Made by a program: the position numbers and the translations under genes. From positions 90,290 to 133,710 of the forward strand of contig JAHLLH010000011.1 of the NCBI GenBank assembly GCA_020444265.1: 43,421 nt of DNA, in the 5' to 3' direction. The stretch comes from a bacterium. Lineage in GTDB: Bacteria > Electryoneota > Electryoneia > Electryoneales > Electryoneaceae. How positions within the stretch are numbered: position 1 is the first letter of the stretch; each line of letters starts with the position of its first letter. This document shows positions 18,356-27,676 of the stretch, one piece after another. Under the pieces are notes generated by a model. The model made no database searches and was not told the DNA's origin. It saw nothing but the letters and a program-made list of their open reading frames with translations.

Positions 18356-19321
18356 GGAATCCAGCACCTTCAATACGTTTGGAACCAGGTCGGTGATCGC
18401 TTCGCTGGGGGCAAGAATCGCTTCGGCATCGGGTCCGACCGCCACAGCCGCGACCGGGTTGAGGGTGTGAGTCTTCACCGACAAATCCTCGCAATTGCCA
18501 TGGTCGCTGGCGATCAACAGGGTATCCTTTTCCGGGTCAAGCCCCTCGAGTAGTGTGCGCAGAAAGAGCATCACCTCACGTGCCACATCCTCCGCCCAAC
18601 CCATCTCCTGGTTGTGGCCGGCCATGTCCGTTTTTACATACTCGAAGACGACGAGGTCATGTTCCGGCACCAGCGAGACAACACGCCGTCCCGCCTCCGC
18701 CGGATCAATTACCGGTACATCTTCCTTCGCCATCCACTCGGCGAATTTCTCGGGATTCCGCTCGAACCGTTTAAAAACGACTTCCTTGCTTCCAGCTGGG
18801 GGTTGGAGTTTATCGTGGTTGCCCTGCAAGCGTACCAATTCTCCAGTCAAATCGTGGAAAACCGCCCTCCCCTCACGATAATCATCCATCATCCGTACCG
18901 GCAGATCGGCCGCTTTCACCGCGTGAGTCGTGACAGACTGGCGGGTCTTCGGCCTGCGGAAATAGGCATCGTTGTAGGCATTGGCAAAGGTCGACTTCAG
19001 GCCGAGTGCTCTCGCCTTTTTGTGGACCGAGTGTTCATATACCATCTCGATCAGTTTGGGAATCGGGAAGCCGGAGAGGTGATGCCCAAGTGCGGCGGGA
19101 GCGTTGAAACCGGTGAAGAGTGCGGTGGTGCCGGTGGCCGATTGAGGAAGCCCCTCCACCCCAAGAGATGCATCAAGCGGTTTGTGATACGATCCTGGGT
19201 ACGTCGGGAGACGGCCCTCCACGGCGATCAAGGTCGGATCCTCGATCCGTGCCCACGGATTGATCTCCCGATCATCCGGCCCCACCCCCACTCCATCCAG
19301 AAAAACCCAGACGACACTCAC
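18341..19321 (-). CDS. Alkaline-phosphatase-superfamily metalloenzyme (phosphomutase-like)
   Basis: The 326-residue protein has the metal-binding pattern of the phosphoglycerate mutase / phosphopentomutase / phosphatase superfamily: LDGVGVGP at the start, QSATGTTALFTGFNAP with the nucleophile position near residue 62, FEYVKTDMAGH, and SDHGNCEDLSVKTHTLNPV, which carries D, H and H ligands. The last motif is close to that of cofactor-independent phosphoglycerate mutase, but the protein is far shorter than the ~510-residue enzyme and lacks its inserted transferase domain. It is therefore a stand-alone metalloenzyme whose substrate is unclear. Its GTG start overlaps the mazG stop as GTGA, so it is translated together with mazG. 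This coupling hints at a nucleotide or phosphoester role. Confidence 0.82.
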   Translation of the reverse strand: MSVVWVFLDGVGVGPDDREINPWARIEDPTLIAVEGRLPTYPGSYHKPLDASLGVEGLPQSATGTTALFTGFNAPAALGHHLSGFPIPKLIEMVYEHSVHKKARALGLKSTFANAYNDAYFRRPKTRQSVTTHAVKAADLPVRMMDDYREGRAVFHDLTGELVRLQGNHDKLQPPAGSKEVVFKRFERNPEKFAEWMAKEDVPVIDPAEAGRRVVSLVPEHDLVVFEYVKTDMAGHNQEMGWAEDVAREVMLFLRTLLEGLDPEKDTLLIASDHGNCEDLSVKTHTLNPVAAVAVGPDAEAILAPSEAITDLVPNVLKVLDSSQTV

Positions 19322-20214
19322 GACCCGGCTCCGCTCTTCTGCTCACGGGCCTTCGCTTCGTGCTCCGCCTGTTTGACACGATCCCAGATAGCATCCATCT
19401 CTTCGAGGGTGAGGTCACTCAGGAGATGTCCTTCGCTGGCGGCCTGCGCTTCGACCTGCTCGAACCGTCCCATCACTTTTTCCGTCGAACGCCGCAACGC
19501 TTCTTCCGCAGAGAAGCCAGAGAGACGAGCTGCATTCACCGCGCTGAAGAGCAGGTCACCGATTTCTTCCTCGGCATGCCGTTTGTCGCCGCTCATCACT
19601 GCTTCGATGGTTTCCTCCATCTCCTCACGCAGCTTGTCGAGGGCGCCGCTCGCATCGGGCCAGTCGAACCCGACACCAGCCATCTTTTCCTGCACACGGA
19701 AAGCGCGAGTCAGAGCGGGTAACGTTTTTGGAACCCCGCCGAGGGTCTTCTTCTGTTCGCCGCCATTCCCTTTGTCACGCAGCTTAATCTTTTCCCACTC
19801 GTCCCTCACCTCATCAGGTGTTTCGAGGGCCATATCACCGAAGACATGGGGGTGGCGTCGGATCATTTTTTCACGAATACCGCGAATCACATCGGCCAGC
19901 TCCCAACGGTTTTCTTCCTCTGCGATACGGGAGTGAAAGACGATTTGCAGCAGGATGTCACCCAACTCCTCACGCAGCCCATCCAAGTCACCCTGGTCAA
20001 CCGCTTCGAGTGCCTCGTAGGCTTCCTCGAGCAAGTAGGGACGGAGGCTCTCGTGGGTCTGGGCACGGTCCCATGGGCAACCGCCCGGTTCACGCAGCAG
20101 ACGCATCACCTCACGCAAAGCGCGCATTTCATCCACTGCACTGCCATCACTCAGGATTTCAGGCGGCAGGTTATCGGGAAACTCGGATTTTTCAGGCTGG
20201 TTGTTCTTGCTCAT
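19318..20214 (-). CDS. mazG: Nucleoside triphosphate pyrophosphohydrolase MazG
   Basis: MazG hydrolyses (d)NTPs to NMP and pyrophosphate, clearing abnormal nucleotides and influencing ppGpp levels. The 298-residue protein has the two-domain form. The first domain is GGCPWDRAQTHESLRPYLLEEAYEALEAVDQGD...EELGDILLQIVFHSRIA, and the second is EETIEAVMSGDKRHAEEEIGDLLFSAVNAARL. Both carry the ExxE...ExxD metal-binding set. The ATG at 20214 (MSKNNQPEK) is chosen because the 38 in-frame codons upstream have no similarity to the family; the conserved region starts around residue 27. It is the first gene of a unit with the phosphomutase-like gene. The upstream space holds a cluster of palindromes. Confidence 0.95.
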   Translation of the reverse strand: MSKNNQPEKSEFPDNLPPEILSDGSAVDEMRALREVMRLLREPGGCPWDRAQTHESLRPYLLEEAYEALEAVDQGDLDGLREELGDILLQIVFHSRIAEEENRWELADVIRGIREKMIRRHPHVFGDMALETPDEVRDEWEKIKLRDKGNGGEQKKTLGGVPKTLPALTRAFRVQEKMAGVGFDWPDASGALDKLREEMEETIEAVMSGDKRHAEEEIGDLLFSAVNAARLSGFSAEEALRRSTEKVMGRFEQVEAQAASEGHLLSDLTLEEMDAIWDRVKQAEHEAKAREQKSGAGS

Positions 20215-20295
20215 GGCGATTTTGTAATCCAAGTAAAAAGTTGATGAGGCTGCCGGGGGCTGTCGTTCAGCGAAACAGTCGTGTGCTGATATGCA

Positions 20296-20325
20296 CGCTT
20301 GGGTGACGGGGCACCCACTCCAATT
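20296..20325. repeat. GGGTGACGGGGCACCC repeat
   Basis: GCTTGGGTGACGGGGCACCC here is identical over 20 bases to the copy at 29355. That copy continues as a full GCTTGGGTG/CACCCAAGC palindrome; here the right arm is degraded to CACCCACTCC. Confidence 0.7.
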
Positions 20326-20330
20326 CAAGT

Positions 20331-20403
20331 ACTGTCAGGTCCTTAGCAAAGCGGAGACCTTTCAAGTTCCGTCAGGTCCTTAGCGAAGCGGAGACCTGAC
20401 GGG
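20331..20403. repeat. Tandem CAGGTCCTTAGCGAAGCGGAGACCTG palindromes
   Basis: Two copies in tandem. The first (20333-20360) has CTGTCAGGTCC, TTAGCAAAGC and GGAGACCT, with a lost right end. The second (20366-20402) is complete: TTCCGTCAGGTC, core CTTAGCGAAGCGGA, GACCTGACGG. The complete form recurs at 29301-29336 with one core change (AGCGCAGCG). Confidence 0.8.
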
Positions 20404-20428
20404 CAATCGCACCGAAGGCGCGAATCAT

Positions 20429-20484
20429 GTGTCAGATCTGAGGATCTGACACAACGTTCAGTATCAGATCTGCGGATCCGATAT
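20429..20484. repeat. Two AGATCTG palindromes downstream of the CDF gene
   Basis: GTGTCAGATC / GATCTGACAC with loop TGAG (20429-20452) is perfect. TATCAGATC / GATCCGATA with loop TGCG (20462-20483) has one mismatch. They follow the stop of the CDF transporter on the minus strand and could act as 3' hairpins, though no T-run is present. Confidence 0.7.
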
Positions 20485-20495
20485 AGCATTGCAGG

Positions 20496-21407
20496 CTACA
20501 TCCCGCGAACCGTGCCTTCGCCATCGAGATGCGAATCGACCGGTTCGACATGGATCATCGCATCGGCGACATAGCTGTATTTTTCGAGGATGCGTTCCTT
20601 CACATCATGGGCCACATCATGCCCGTCCGCAACACTCATCTCACCGTCGACCTCGATATCGAGGTCGACATAGACCAGCGGGCCATAGCGCCGTGAACGG
20701 ATGCGGTGGGCGTTAACCACTTGCGGGACTCCAAGTGCGATGACCTCCACCGCGCCCAGTAGTTCCGGGTCCTGTTCAGTGTCCACCAGGTCGTGCGCCG
20801 CCTCAAGACCGATTCGCACGGCAGTACGCAGGATGAAAAGGGTCACAACGAGGCTGGCCACAGCATCCATGAACCATGCCCCCGGGATCAGCAGGGCGCT
20901 GGTCACACCGATCAGGACAGCTATCGAAGAAAAGGCATCGCTGCGGTGATGCCAGGCATTCGCTTCGAGCACTCTCGAGTGCGCTTTGCGAGCATTGTCC
21001 CGTGTCCAGCGAAAAAGGCTTTCCTTAGTTCCGATGGAGAGGAGAGCGATCAGGGCAGCCGGCCAGCCGACTTGTTCGATGGTTCCGTGCATCAGGGTAA
21101 TTACCGCACTGCGACCGATGGTGAAGGCCGCCAGCAGCAGGAACCCGGCAATGATCAGGGAGGCAAGCGATTCGACACGGCCATGCCCGTAGGGATGGTT
21201 CCGGTCAACAGGTCGTCTTGCGACACGGACCGCCACAATAGCGATCACGTCGGTAATAAGATCACCCGTTGAATCAATCGCATCGGCAATCAACGCTTGG
21301 CTGTGAAAGAGCACGCCGCCGACAGCTTTTAAAATCGCCAGGAGCACATTGATACATGCCCCCCACACAGTGACTCGTTTCACCCGCTTCTGGACGCTGG
21401 CTTCCAT
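20496..21407 (-). CDS. Cation diffusion facilitator (CDF) family metal exporter
   Basis: A 303-residue inner-membrane protein that would exchange protons for divalent metal (Zn2+, Fe2+, Mn2+, Co2+ or Cd2+). It shows six hydrophobic helices. Helix 2 carries the metal-site acids in ADAIDSTGDLITDV. HPYGHGRVESLASL is the conserved loop before helix 3, and helix 5 has HHRSD, the second half of the metal site. The C-terminal cytoplasmic domain (VVNAHRIRSRRYGPLVYVDLDIEVDG...) is the usual dimerisation domain. The DxxxD/HxxxD set does not fix the metal. The ATG at 21407 is preferred, with AGAGGT ten bases before it; a TTG ten codons upstream lacks a ribosome site. It stands alone, flanked by repeats and a terminator. 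Confidence 0.93.
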   Translation of the reverse strand: MEASVQKRVKRVTVWGACINVLLAILKAVGGVLFHSQALIADAIDSTGDLITDVIAIVAVRVARRPVDRNHPYGHGRVESLASLIIAGFLLLAAFTIGRSAVITLMHGTIEQVGWPAALIALLSIGTKESLFRWTRDNARKAHSRVLEANAWHHRSDAFSSIAVLIGVTSALLIPGAWFMDAVASLVVTLFILRTAVRIGLEAAHDLVDTEQDPELLGAVEVIALGVPQVVNAHRIRSRRYGPLVYVDLDIEVDGEMSVADGHDVAHDVKERILEKYSYVADAMIHVEPVDSHLDGEGTVRGM

Positions 21408-21552
21408 TCCGAATCGTACCTCTGCCTGATCGCTCAAAGTTGTAAAAGATAATCATTCAATGATTCGAATTCGGTTTCTTCATCCACTTTGATGCAATCG
21501 AAGAATACATAGCACTAAATTGGTCAGGTCACTCCATGTCAATGCAGCCATA

Positions 21553-21587
21553 GAAAAAATGGCCGGGCGAAATTGCCCGGCCAAAAA
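21553..21587 (-). terminator. Rho-independent terminator of the esterase gene
   Basis: On the minus strand GGCCGGGC and GCCCGGCC form an 8-bp GC-rich stem with loop AATTTC, followed by ATTTTTTC. It lies about 70 bases beyond the esterase stop. An A/T run on the other side would allow weak termination in the plus direction as well. Confidence 0.9.
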
Positions 21588-21653
21588 GTTTCTCTTATTT
21601 ATTGGAAGCTAACTTCTGCCAACGCCGCCACTGTCTTTCGCTTGAGTTACCCG

Positions 21654-23600
21654 TCATTTGCAAAGCACCAGTTTCTGTGTGCGGACCCCATGCAGCTTGC
21701 TCTTCAGGGTTGCAAAATAGACTCCGCTTGCCAACTCGGAGGCATCTAACGGAACTACCTGCCGTCCAGCAGTCTTCGAACCGTGTAGCAGAGTTTGGAC
21801 TACTTGCCCCTGAATGTTCACAATCGAGAGACGGTATTGACCCTCGGCGGGAAGGGTGACACTCAGGTTCGTAAAGCTGTTGAACGGGTTCGGCCAGGCC
21901 GACTCGATCGCATAATTGGAGGCCAGCATCTGTTGCGCTTCCGCCTCATTGTTGCTTACTGGAATAATCTCGAAGAAATCGTACCAGAATGGGAAACCAC
22001 CACTCGAAACAGTGATCGTAATTGGAACAGCCACCCCCGGCTCACAGTTTTCGCTCAGTTCAACTCGGAAAGAGTTCGGGTGAGTCGCTGAATCCCCTGG
22101 CGCAATGTCCCCGATCATTTGTTCGTCCCCAAGAAGGAACGATCCATATTGTTCCTCGATGGTAAGTTTCATGGTGAGATCTGTTGCTGAAACAGTGCTC
22201 CCGGCATTTTCCATCCACAACCTGATGAATGTTGTCTCGCCAATCACCGGGTCGGTCTCTTCTGGATAGATCGTGTGGGAAGCATACTGCAGAGGACCGA
22301 TTGTTGTGAACGCCCCCAGTCGGAGCTGATTGAGGGATGTGCCAGCGGTCTGATCCATCACCCAGACATCAATCCACCAGATATCCTCGATCTCAGGAAT
22401 TTGGCATGTTCCACCAAATAAGCCATCTCCTTCCTCACCGTCGCCATGTTCTCCATCATCGAACAGATCAATGGTTTCCATGCCCGTAAAACTCTCATTG
22501 TAAATCGTTGCCTGCAGTAGGAGAGTGTGATCCTCATTGTTAGTGGTCGACACACAAATCTGCGCATCACCGGAGCCCGGTTCGTAGCAGGATTCCACCG
22601 CATATGCTGCGCCCGCCCGTCCAAGGTCGGGATGAAACACCGAATCAACAAAGGCTAGTGAAATCGGATACCGTTGCGGCAGAAGGTTCATGTGCCCACC
22701 TGGATAGGGTTCATACCTGTAGGGCAAATCGTGCACTGTCATCGAATCACAGAATGCTTCGTTCGGTACGAGAAATCTTGGTTCTGCTTCCCCACAATCG
22801 AGGTAGAGATCCGGCAATGTCTCCTGGGTGAAGGATGCGATGATTTCGCTCGGGTTGAACGAGCTCCACCGTTCGAGCACCGTAGGAATCAGGTTCCCCT
22901 CATTATCAATGGGAAGATCCAGGTGGTGAGGAGGATTGTCCGGATTGGGTGACCATGCTGCAGCATCGGCGAACATAAGTGTAGTGTAAGTGCCATCGGA
23001 CGGATTGAACGGACCTGAACCTCCAGCTTCATTCAAGATGGTTGGTATGGTGAAATCAAAATAAACCTTTGTATCGAGAGCTCCGGTGTGAGATACAATG
23101 GCGGCGAATCTCTCAGGATTGTGCAATCCGATGATCATCGACCCGGTCGCTCCCATCGAATGACCCATCAGAGCACGCTTTTCCGGTCTGGCATCGGTAT
23201 TGTAAGTCGAATCAATATAGCTCACCAAGTCGATCGCGATGTAGTCCTCGATCATACCAAGTGTGGACGAATTCGACCACCAATTCCAGCCATTATAGGG
23301 ACCTGTATTTCCATCCGGCTTGACAATGATAACTGGAAGGATGGTAGATCCGATCAAATCGTCCGCAACGGAGAGGACCTCAGAATAACCGTTCTGATTG
23401 GATGAACCACCGTGAAGAAAGTAGATGACTGGATAGCGGGTTTCCTCATCTTCCGGGTTGTATCCCGAAGGCAGGTATACATCGACAGCTTTTTCGATGT
23501 TTAATGCGGGACTGAAGAATGAATCATCCACTACGCTACTCTGCGCCAGACAGGGTCCGGCAATCGCGGTAACAAGAATCACAAAGAACCACTTACGCAT
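21654..23600 (-). CDS. Secreted esterase (alpha/beta hydrolase) with type IX secretion sorting domain
   Basis: The 648-residue precursor starts with the signal MRKWFFVILVTAIAGPCLAQ; the ATG at 23600 has a strong GGGGGGAAG site, unlike the longer frame. Residues ~25-330 are an esterase-D-like alpha/beta hydrolase: oxyanion region YFLHGGSSNQNG, nucleophile S148 in MGHSMGATG, probable acid in LYLDCGEAE and histidine in YPGGHMN. Similar domains act on feruloyl, acetyl-xylan or simple esters, so a plant-polymer substrate is possible but unproven. Residues ~340-560 look like two beta-sandwich modules. The last ~85 residues (WPNPFNSFTNLSVTLP...QLSIVNIQGQVV...GVYFATL) form a type A T9SS sorting domain, implying surface display or release. 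A terminator follows the gene. Confidence 0.9.
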   Translation of the reverse strand: MRKWFFVILVTAIAGPCLAQSSVVDDSFFSPALNIEKAVDVYLPSGYNPEDEETRYPVIYFLHGGSSNQNGYSEVLSVADDLIGSTILPVIIVKPDGNTGPYNGWNWWSNSSTLGMIEDYIAIDLVSYIDSTYNTDARPEKRALMGHSMGATGSMIIGLHNPERFAAIVSHTGALDTKVYFDFTIPTILNEAGGSGPFNPSDGTYTTLMFADAAAWSPNPDNPPHHLDLPIDNEGNLIPTVLERWSSFNPSEIIASFTQETLPDLYLDCGEAEPRFLVPNEAFCDSMTVHDLPYRYEPYPGGHMNLLPQRYPISLAFVDSVFHPDLGRAGAAYAVESCYEPGSGDAQICVSTTNNEDHTLLLQATIYNESFTGMETIDLFDDGEHGDGEEGDGLFGGTCQIPEIEDIWWIDVWVMDQTAGTSLNQLRLGAFTTIGPLQYASHTIYPEETDPVIGETTFIRLWMENAGSTVSATDLTMKLTIEEQYGSFLLGDEQMIGDIAPGDSATHPNSFRVELSENCEPGVAVPITITVSSGGFPFWYDFFEIIPVSNNEAEAQQMLASNYAIESAWPNPFNSFTNLSVTLPAEGQYRLSIVNIQGQVVQTLLHGSKTAGRQVVPLDASELASGVYFATLKSKLHGVRTQKLVLCK

Positions 23601-23847
23601 GATACTTCCCCCCTGCACAATTTCCAGCTCCTGGAAATGTGCATTCGTACAACTCCGGCTCATGCTGGGTGGTACGCGCATCTCCTGCGGGGATGATCTA
23701 CGCTGCCCATGTGAAAGATATATTCAAACAAAGCTGTTTCCACCATCGCTCAGCTGAATTCAAGCTTTTTGAGTCGATCATGGAAGAGCGATCAGGGACT
23801 TCATCAACTGGAGTTTCCGTCATGCAGAATTCATGAGGAATCTCTCA

Positions 23848-23885
23848 ACAAAAAAAGCAGCGCCGGAATGTGGTTCCGACGCTGC
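23848..23885 (-). terminator. Rho-independent terminator after ftsH
   Basis: On the minus strand GCAGCG and CGCTGC close a stem that also pairs GGAA with TTCC around a short loop. It is followed directly by TTTTTTTG. It lies 22 bases beyond the ftsH stop. Confidence 0.9.
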
Positions 23886-23906
23886 CTGAAGTTTCTATGC
23901 ACCCTC

Positions 23907-26138
23907 TCAGTCTTCCTTTTTTGGAGGGCGACGTCGCCTCGGACGTGAGCTCGGCTTCGGCGAATCCGAAGAGCTTTCACTCTCGCTTGAACTACTACCA
24001 GACGAATCACTACTTCCCGACGAACGTGGACGGCTGCTGGAGCTGCTACGGCGACGAGGAGGACGACGGCGTGGCGCAGGCTTCTTCTCTTCCTCGCCCG
24101 CAACCTTCTTTTCGCTGCCCGAATCATCGTCATCGATCTTCTTCAGCACATCCTCGACCTCTTTGATCCGGTCGCGAGGACCGCTGCTGCGTCGACGATT
24201 GGCAGAGGACTTGGCCTTGTCACCGTTTGTCGGCTTCGGCAAAGTCTTGCCCTCGAGCACAGCCGCGATCTCTTCACCATCAAGAATCTCGTGCTCGAGC
24301 AAGGCCTGTGCGAGGGTATGAAGCTTCTCGAGATTCTCCTGCAGCAGATCGACCGCGGTATTCTGCGCGTTCATCACAATCCGCTTGATCTCACGGTCAA
24401 TTTCGAGGGCGGTAGCATCTGCAAACGACCGTTGCTGCGAGAAGTCACGTCCAAGGAAAACCTCATGGTCTCCACCACCCATTTTGATGGGACCGAGTTT
24501 CTCGCTCATCCCCCACTCGCAAACCATGCGACGGGCAATCTCGGTTGCTGAACTGATATCTGACGCTGCACCATTCGTGTAGTCGTCAAAGATGATCCGC
24601 TCAGCGGCACGTCCACCCATCAAATGAATCAGCTTGTTCTCGATGTATTTCTTCGCCCACGAATGCTTCTCGTCAATCGGCAGGTAATGGGTGACACCGA
24701 GGGCACGCCCACGCGGAATAATGGTCACCTTATGCACCGGGTCGGAGCCGGGGGTGAACATTGCGACCAGCACATGGCCCGCTTCATGGTAGGCGGTCAG
24801 CTTTTTCTCTTCATCGCTGATAAGCATCGAACGGCGTTCGGTGCCCATCATCACCTTGTCCTTGGCATTCTCAAAGTCGATCATCTCGACTTTGTCACCA
24901 TCACGACGTGCGGCGAGCAGCGCAGCCTCGTTGACAAGGTTCGCCAGGTCGGCACCGGCAAGGCCCGGAGTGCCCTTGGCAAGGACCTTCACATCGACAT
25001 CACTGCCAAGCGGGATGTTGCGGCAATGAACCCGGATGATGCCTTCACGTCCACGGACATCGGGACGATCCACAACAATCTGGCGGTCGAAACGGCCCGG
25101 ACGCAGGAGCGCCGGGTCGAGGACATCGGGACGGTTGGTCGCGGCGATCAGGATAACACCTTCGTTCGACTCGAAGCCATCCATTTCGACCAGGAGCTGG
25201 TTGAGTGTCTGCTCGCGTTCGTCATGCCCACCACCGAGACCGGCGCCGCGTTGACGGCCTACTGCATCAATTTCGTCGATGAAGATGATGCAGGGCGCAC
25301 TGCGTTTGCCCTGCTCGAACAGGTCACGGACTCGGCTGGCACCGACACCGACAAACATCTCGACAAAGTCAGCACCGGACATCGAGAAGAAGGGGACGCC
25401 CGCTTCTCCGGCGACCGCACGGGCCATCAGGGTTTTACCCGTTCCAGGAGGGCCGACCAACAAGGCGCCCTTCGGAATCCGTCCGCCAAGCTTCTGGAAT
25501 TTTTTCGGATCCTTGAGGAACTGGATGACTTCTTGCAGTTCTTCCTTTGCTTCGTCGCCGCCGGCGACATCATCAAAGGTGACCTTTGTTTTGCTTTCAG
25601 TCATCAGCTTCGCACGGCTTTTCCCGAAGCTGAAGATGCCGCGATTCTGGCCCGCGGTCATGCGCCGCATGAAAAAGATCCAGAGACCGATCAGGATGAT
25701 CCAGGGCAGGATCGAGGTTAGGATCATGCCGAGCCAGTTGGTCGCACGTTCTTTGAATTCTGTCTTGATACCGCGTTCGTTCCACTCCTGTACCATCTCA
25801 TCGCTGATCAGCGGCAGGATGGTTTTGAACTCGGTTTTCCCCTCCGCATCGGGAGTATTCAGAGTTCCAGTCAGTTCTTTTTCGATAATGACAGCGGATT
25901 GAATCTTATCTGCTTCGAGCAGGTCACGGTATTCGGTATAATCGATAACGTTGGGTTCTTCTCGCTCCGGATTCATGTAGGTCGAAACCGTAATCACGAT
26001 CAGGATGAGCAGAATCCAGAAGGTCAACGTGCGCGCGGCACGTTTCCACTCGAACCGATCATCCGGTTCCTTGCCCCCGTTATCCTTGCGTGGACCGTGC
26101 GACCCACGGGGTGGGGTTGGCTTCTGTTCGTTGGCCAT
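23907..26138 (-). CDS. ftsH: ATP-dependent zinc metalloprotease FtsH with arginine/serine-rich tail
   Basis: FtsH is the membrane-anchored hexameric AAA+ protease that degrades misfolded membrane proteins and short-lived regulators. Order in the 743 residues: helix 1 (~36-55), periplasmic domain, helix 2 (~132-152), AAA+ module with Walker A GPPGTGKT (K235), Walker [16 protein letters not shown] and the SRH segment [19 protein letters not shown], then the peptidase with zinc ligands H451EAGH455. The protein is ~100 residues longer than usual: after LEGKTLPKP it has a low-complexity extension with [13 protein letters not shown] and [13 protein letters not shown] runs, ending [10 protein letters not shown]. 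The extension is in frame and followed by a terminator, so it is probably real. It lies 11 bases downstream of tilS in one operon. Confidence 0.97.
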   Translation of the reverse strand: MANEQKPTPPRGSHGPRKDNGGKEPDDRFEWKRAARTLTFWILLILIVITVSTYMNPEREEPNVIDYTEYRDLLEADKIQSAVIIEKELTGTLNTPDAEGKTEFKTILPLISDEMVQEWNERGIKTEFKERATNWLGMILTSILPWIILIGLWIFFMRRMTAGQNRGIFSFGKSRAKLMTESKTKVTFDDVAGGDEAKEELQEVIQFLKDPKKFQKLGGRIPKGALLVGPPGTGKTLMARAVAGEAGVPFFSMSGADFVEMFVGVGASRVRDLFEQGKRSAPCIIFIDEIDAVGRQRGAGLGGGHDEREQTLNQLLVEMDGFESNEGVILIAATNRPDVLDPALLRPGRFDRQIVVDRPDVRGREGIIRVHCRNIPLGSDVDVKVLAKGTPGLAGADLANLVNEAALLAARRDGDKVEMIDFENAKDKVMMGTERRSMLISDEEKKLTAYHEAGHVLVAMFTPGSDPVHKVTIIPRGRALGVTHYLPIDEKHSWAKKYIENKLIHLMGGRAAERIIFDDYTNGAASDISSATEIARRMVCEWGMSEKLGPIKMGGGDHEVFLGRDFSQQRSFADATALEIDREIKRIVMNAQNTAVDLLQENLEKLHTLAQALLEHEILDGEEIAAVLEGKTLPKPTNGDKAKSSANRRRSSGPRDRIKEVEDVLKKIDDDDSGSEKKVAGEEEKKPAPRRRPPRRRSSSSSRPRSSGSSDSSGSSSSESESSSDSPKPSSRPRRRRPPKKED

Positions 26139-26149
26139 GTATTCCTCGT

Positions 26150-27544
26150 TTACTCCACCGTCTGCATCGGCGGTGGGGTGATAGTCACTTTCGCGAGGGT
26201 GCGTGTTTCAGCTCGCACCCGGACGTGGTCGGCAATCCGCTCACCTGCCACCATCGCAATGCTGCCATCGTTCTTCAGTAGCACCCAAAGAACACCGATC
26301 CGTTCCCCTGATTTTCGCCTCAGGGCTCGGGTGACCTTGACATTACTGTCTGGTCGTCCGAGTGGATTGTAGCGGTCCCCTTCCTGCCAGGGACGAATGG
26401 TCAAGGTCGATCCGAGCTGATCCGCATCTAGAAATTCGACCTCGCCCGGGACGGAAGGCAAGCTATCGACATCGTCCGCCGCCAACAACTCGATTGCAAC
26501 CGAACCACCATCCGGGAGGAGTACTGTGCCGGGACACGCCACAGGCAAAGGTTCAATATCATGCAAACCGTTCAGCACCAAACGGGTTTCGGTGTGCCTG
26601 CACTCCACCCCTTGAACGACAAAGCGATCACCTGGACGGCTTGTCAGTGCGACGTTCAGCTGCTTCCGCGCCGTGCGACTGAGATAAGCGTTCTCAGCTT
26701 CGATATCCGCTGCATGGCACCACGCCAGCATCAGCACACGGTTTCGGGTATCGGCAAAATACCCGGCGAGCGACGGTGCATCAACCGCAATCCAACGATG
26801 GGTGCTCCCCCTGTGGACAGATGCTAATCCATCACGCGCCGCCTGTTCGAGCACATCCTCTGCATCCGCTGCGTACGCCGCCGATTGGGCGATATTTTCC
26901 CATGATCCAGCGCCGAACCTTTCAAGGATCAGCGGTTTCAGACGGTTACGAATCGCCGTCCTGGTGATTAAATCCCCGACATTCGTAGGATCTTCTACCC
27001 ATTGGATGTTCCACTCACGCAAATGATTGCACAATTCTTCGTGCCTCACGGAGAGCAGGGGACGCATCCATCGCCCACGTCTGGCCCGAGCGCCGGACAA
27101 GCCAGCCGTACCTGCGCCCCTCATCCCTGCGAGCAGAAAGCTCTCCGCCTGATCGTCCAGGGTGTGCCCGGTCAGGCAGCGAATGCAGTTGTGCTCGTCC
27201 GCCATCTTTTCCAGCGCTGCGTACCGAACCTCCCGTGCCGCAGCCTCGAATCCTATCTTTTTTCGCTCTCCATGGGGTACGACGACATGCGCTACGGTGC
27301 ATTTCACATGTAGTTCGTCGGCTAACTTTCTAACCAATCGTTCCGACTTGTCGGCAAACTCACCGGTGCCATGATGGACATGCCCTATTAATAGGCGGCT
27401 AATCATTTCCTTCGGAGGCAGGCAAAGATGGAGTAGGGCCACTGAGTCAGCGCCCCCGCTGACCGCAACCAGAATCTTCTCCTCTGGAGCTAACCCAGAT
27501 GAGACCTTTTTCCAAAAGGAGGATCGATCGAGCATGTTCTCCAC
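26150..27544 (-). CDS. tilS: tRNA(Ile)-lysidine synthetase
   Basis: TilS attaches lysine to C34 of the CAU-anticodon isoleucine tRNA, turning it into a reader of AUA codons. It is essential in nearly all bacteria. The 464-residue protein has the PP-loop VSGGADS at residues 28-34, HVHHGTGEFADKSE after it, LTGHTLDDQAES, and RTAIRNRLKPLIL in the adjoining domain. The C-terminal lysidine domain is recognisable in LTIRPWQEGDRYNPLGRPDSNVKVTRALRRK. The frame opens with a GTG at 27544, with an ATG three codons in (27535) that has GGTGGAG close before it; either could be the start. It is upstream of ftsH, a gene order found in many phyla. Confidence 0.96.
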   Translation of the reverse strand: MENMLDRSSFWKKVSSGLAPEEKILVAVSGGADSVALLHLCLPPKEMISRLLIGHVHHGTGEFADKSERLVRKLADELHVKCTVAHVVVPHGERKKIGFEAAAREVRYAALEKMADEHNCIRCLTGHTLDDQAESFLLAGMRGAGTAGLSGARARRGRWMRPLLSVRHEELCNHLREWNIQWVEDPTNVGDLITRTAIRNRLKPLILERFGAGSWENIAQSAAYAADAEDVLEQAARDGLASVHRGSTHRWIAVDAPSLAGYFADTRNRVLMLAWCHAADIEAENAYLSRTARKQLNVALTSRPGDRFVVQGVECRHTETRLVLNGLHDIEPLPVACPGTVLLPDGGSVAIELLAADDVDSLPSVPGEVEFLDADQLGSTLTIRPWQEGDRYNPLGRPDSNVKVTRALRRKSGERIGVLWVLLKNDGSIAMVAGERIADHVRVRAETRTLAKVTITPPPMQTVE

Positions 27545-27676
27545 CCTGTGACCGAATGCAGAGAAAATAGCACGGGATCGGTGAGGATGCTGAGCAGATG
27601 CGGATCAAGCAGAAAGAGGTGAGGCGCGGTCCTGCGGGTAGCCCAGGGCCCTCCGCTACCCGGATTCACACCCTCG

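Noticed and set aside
24624-25721. Open frame antisense to ftsH (365 codons)
   Set aside because: Covers the conserved AAA+ core in reverse; composition follows the complementary codons.
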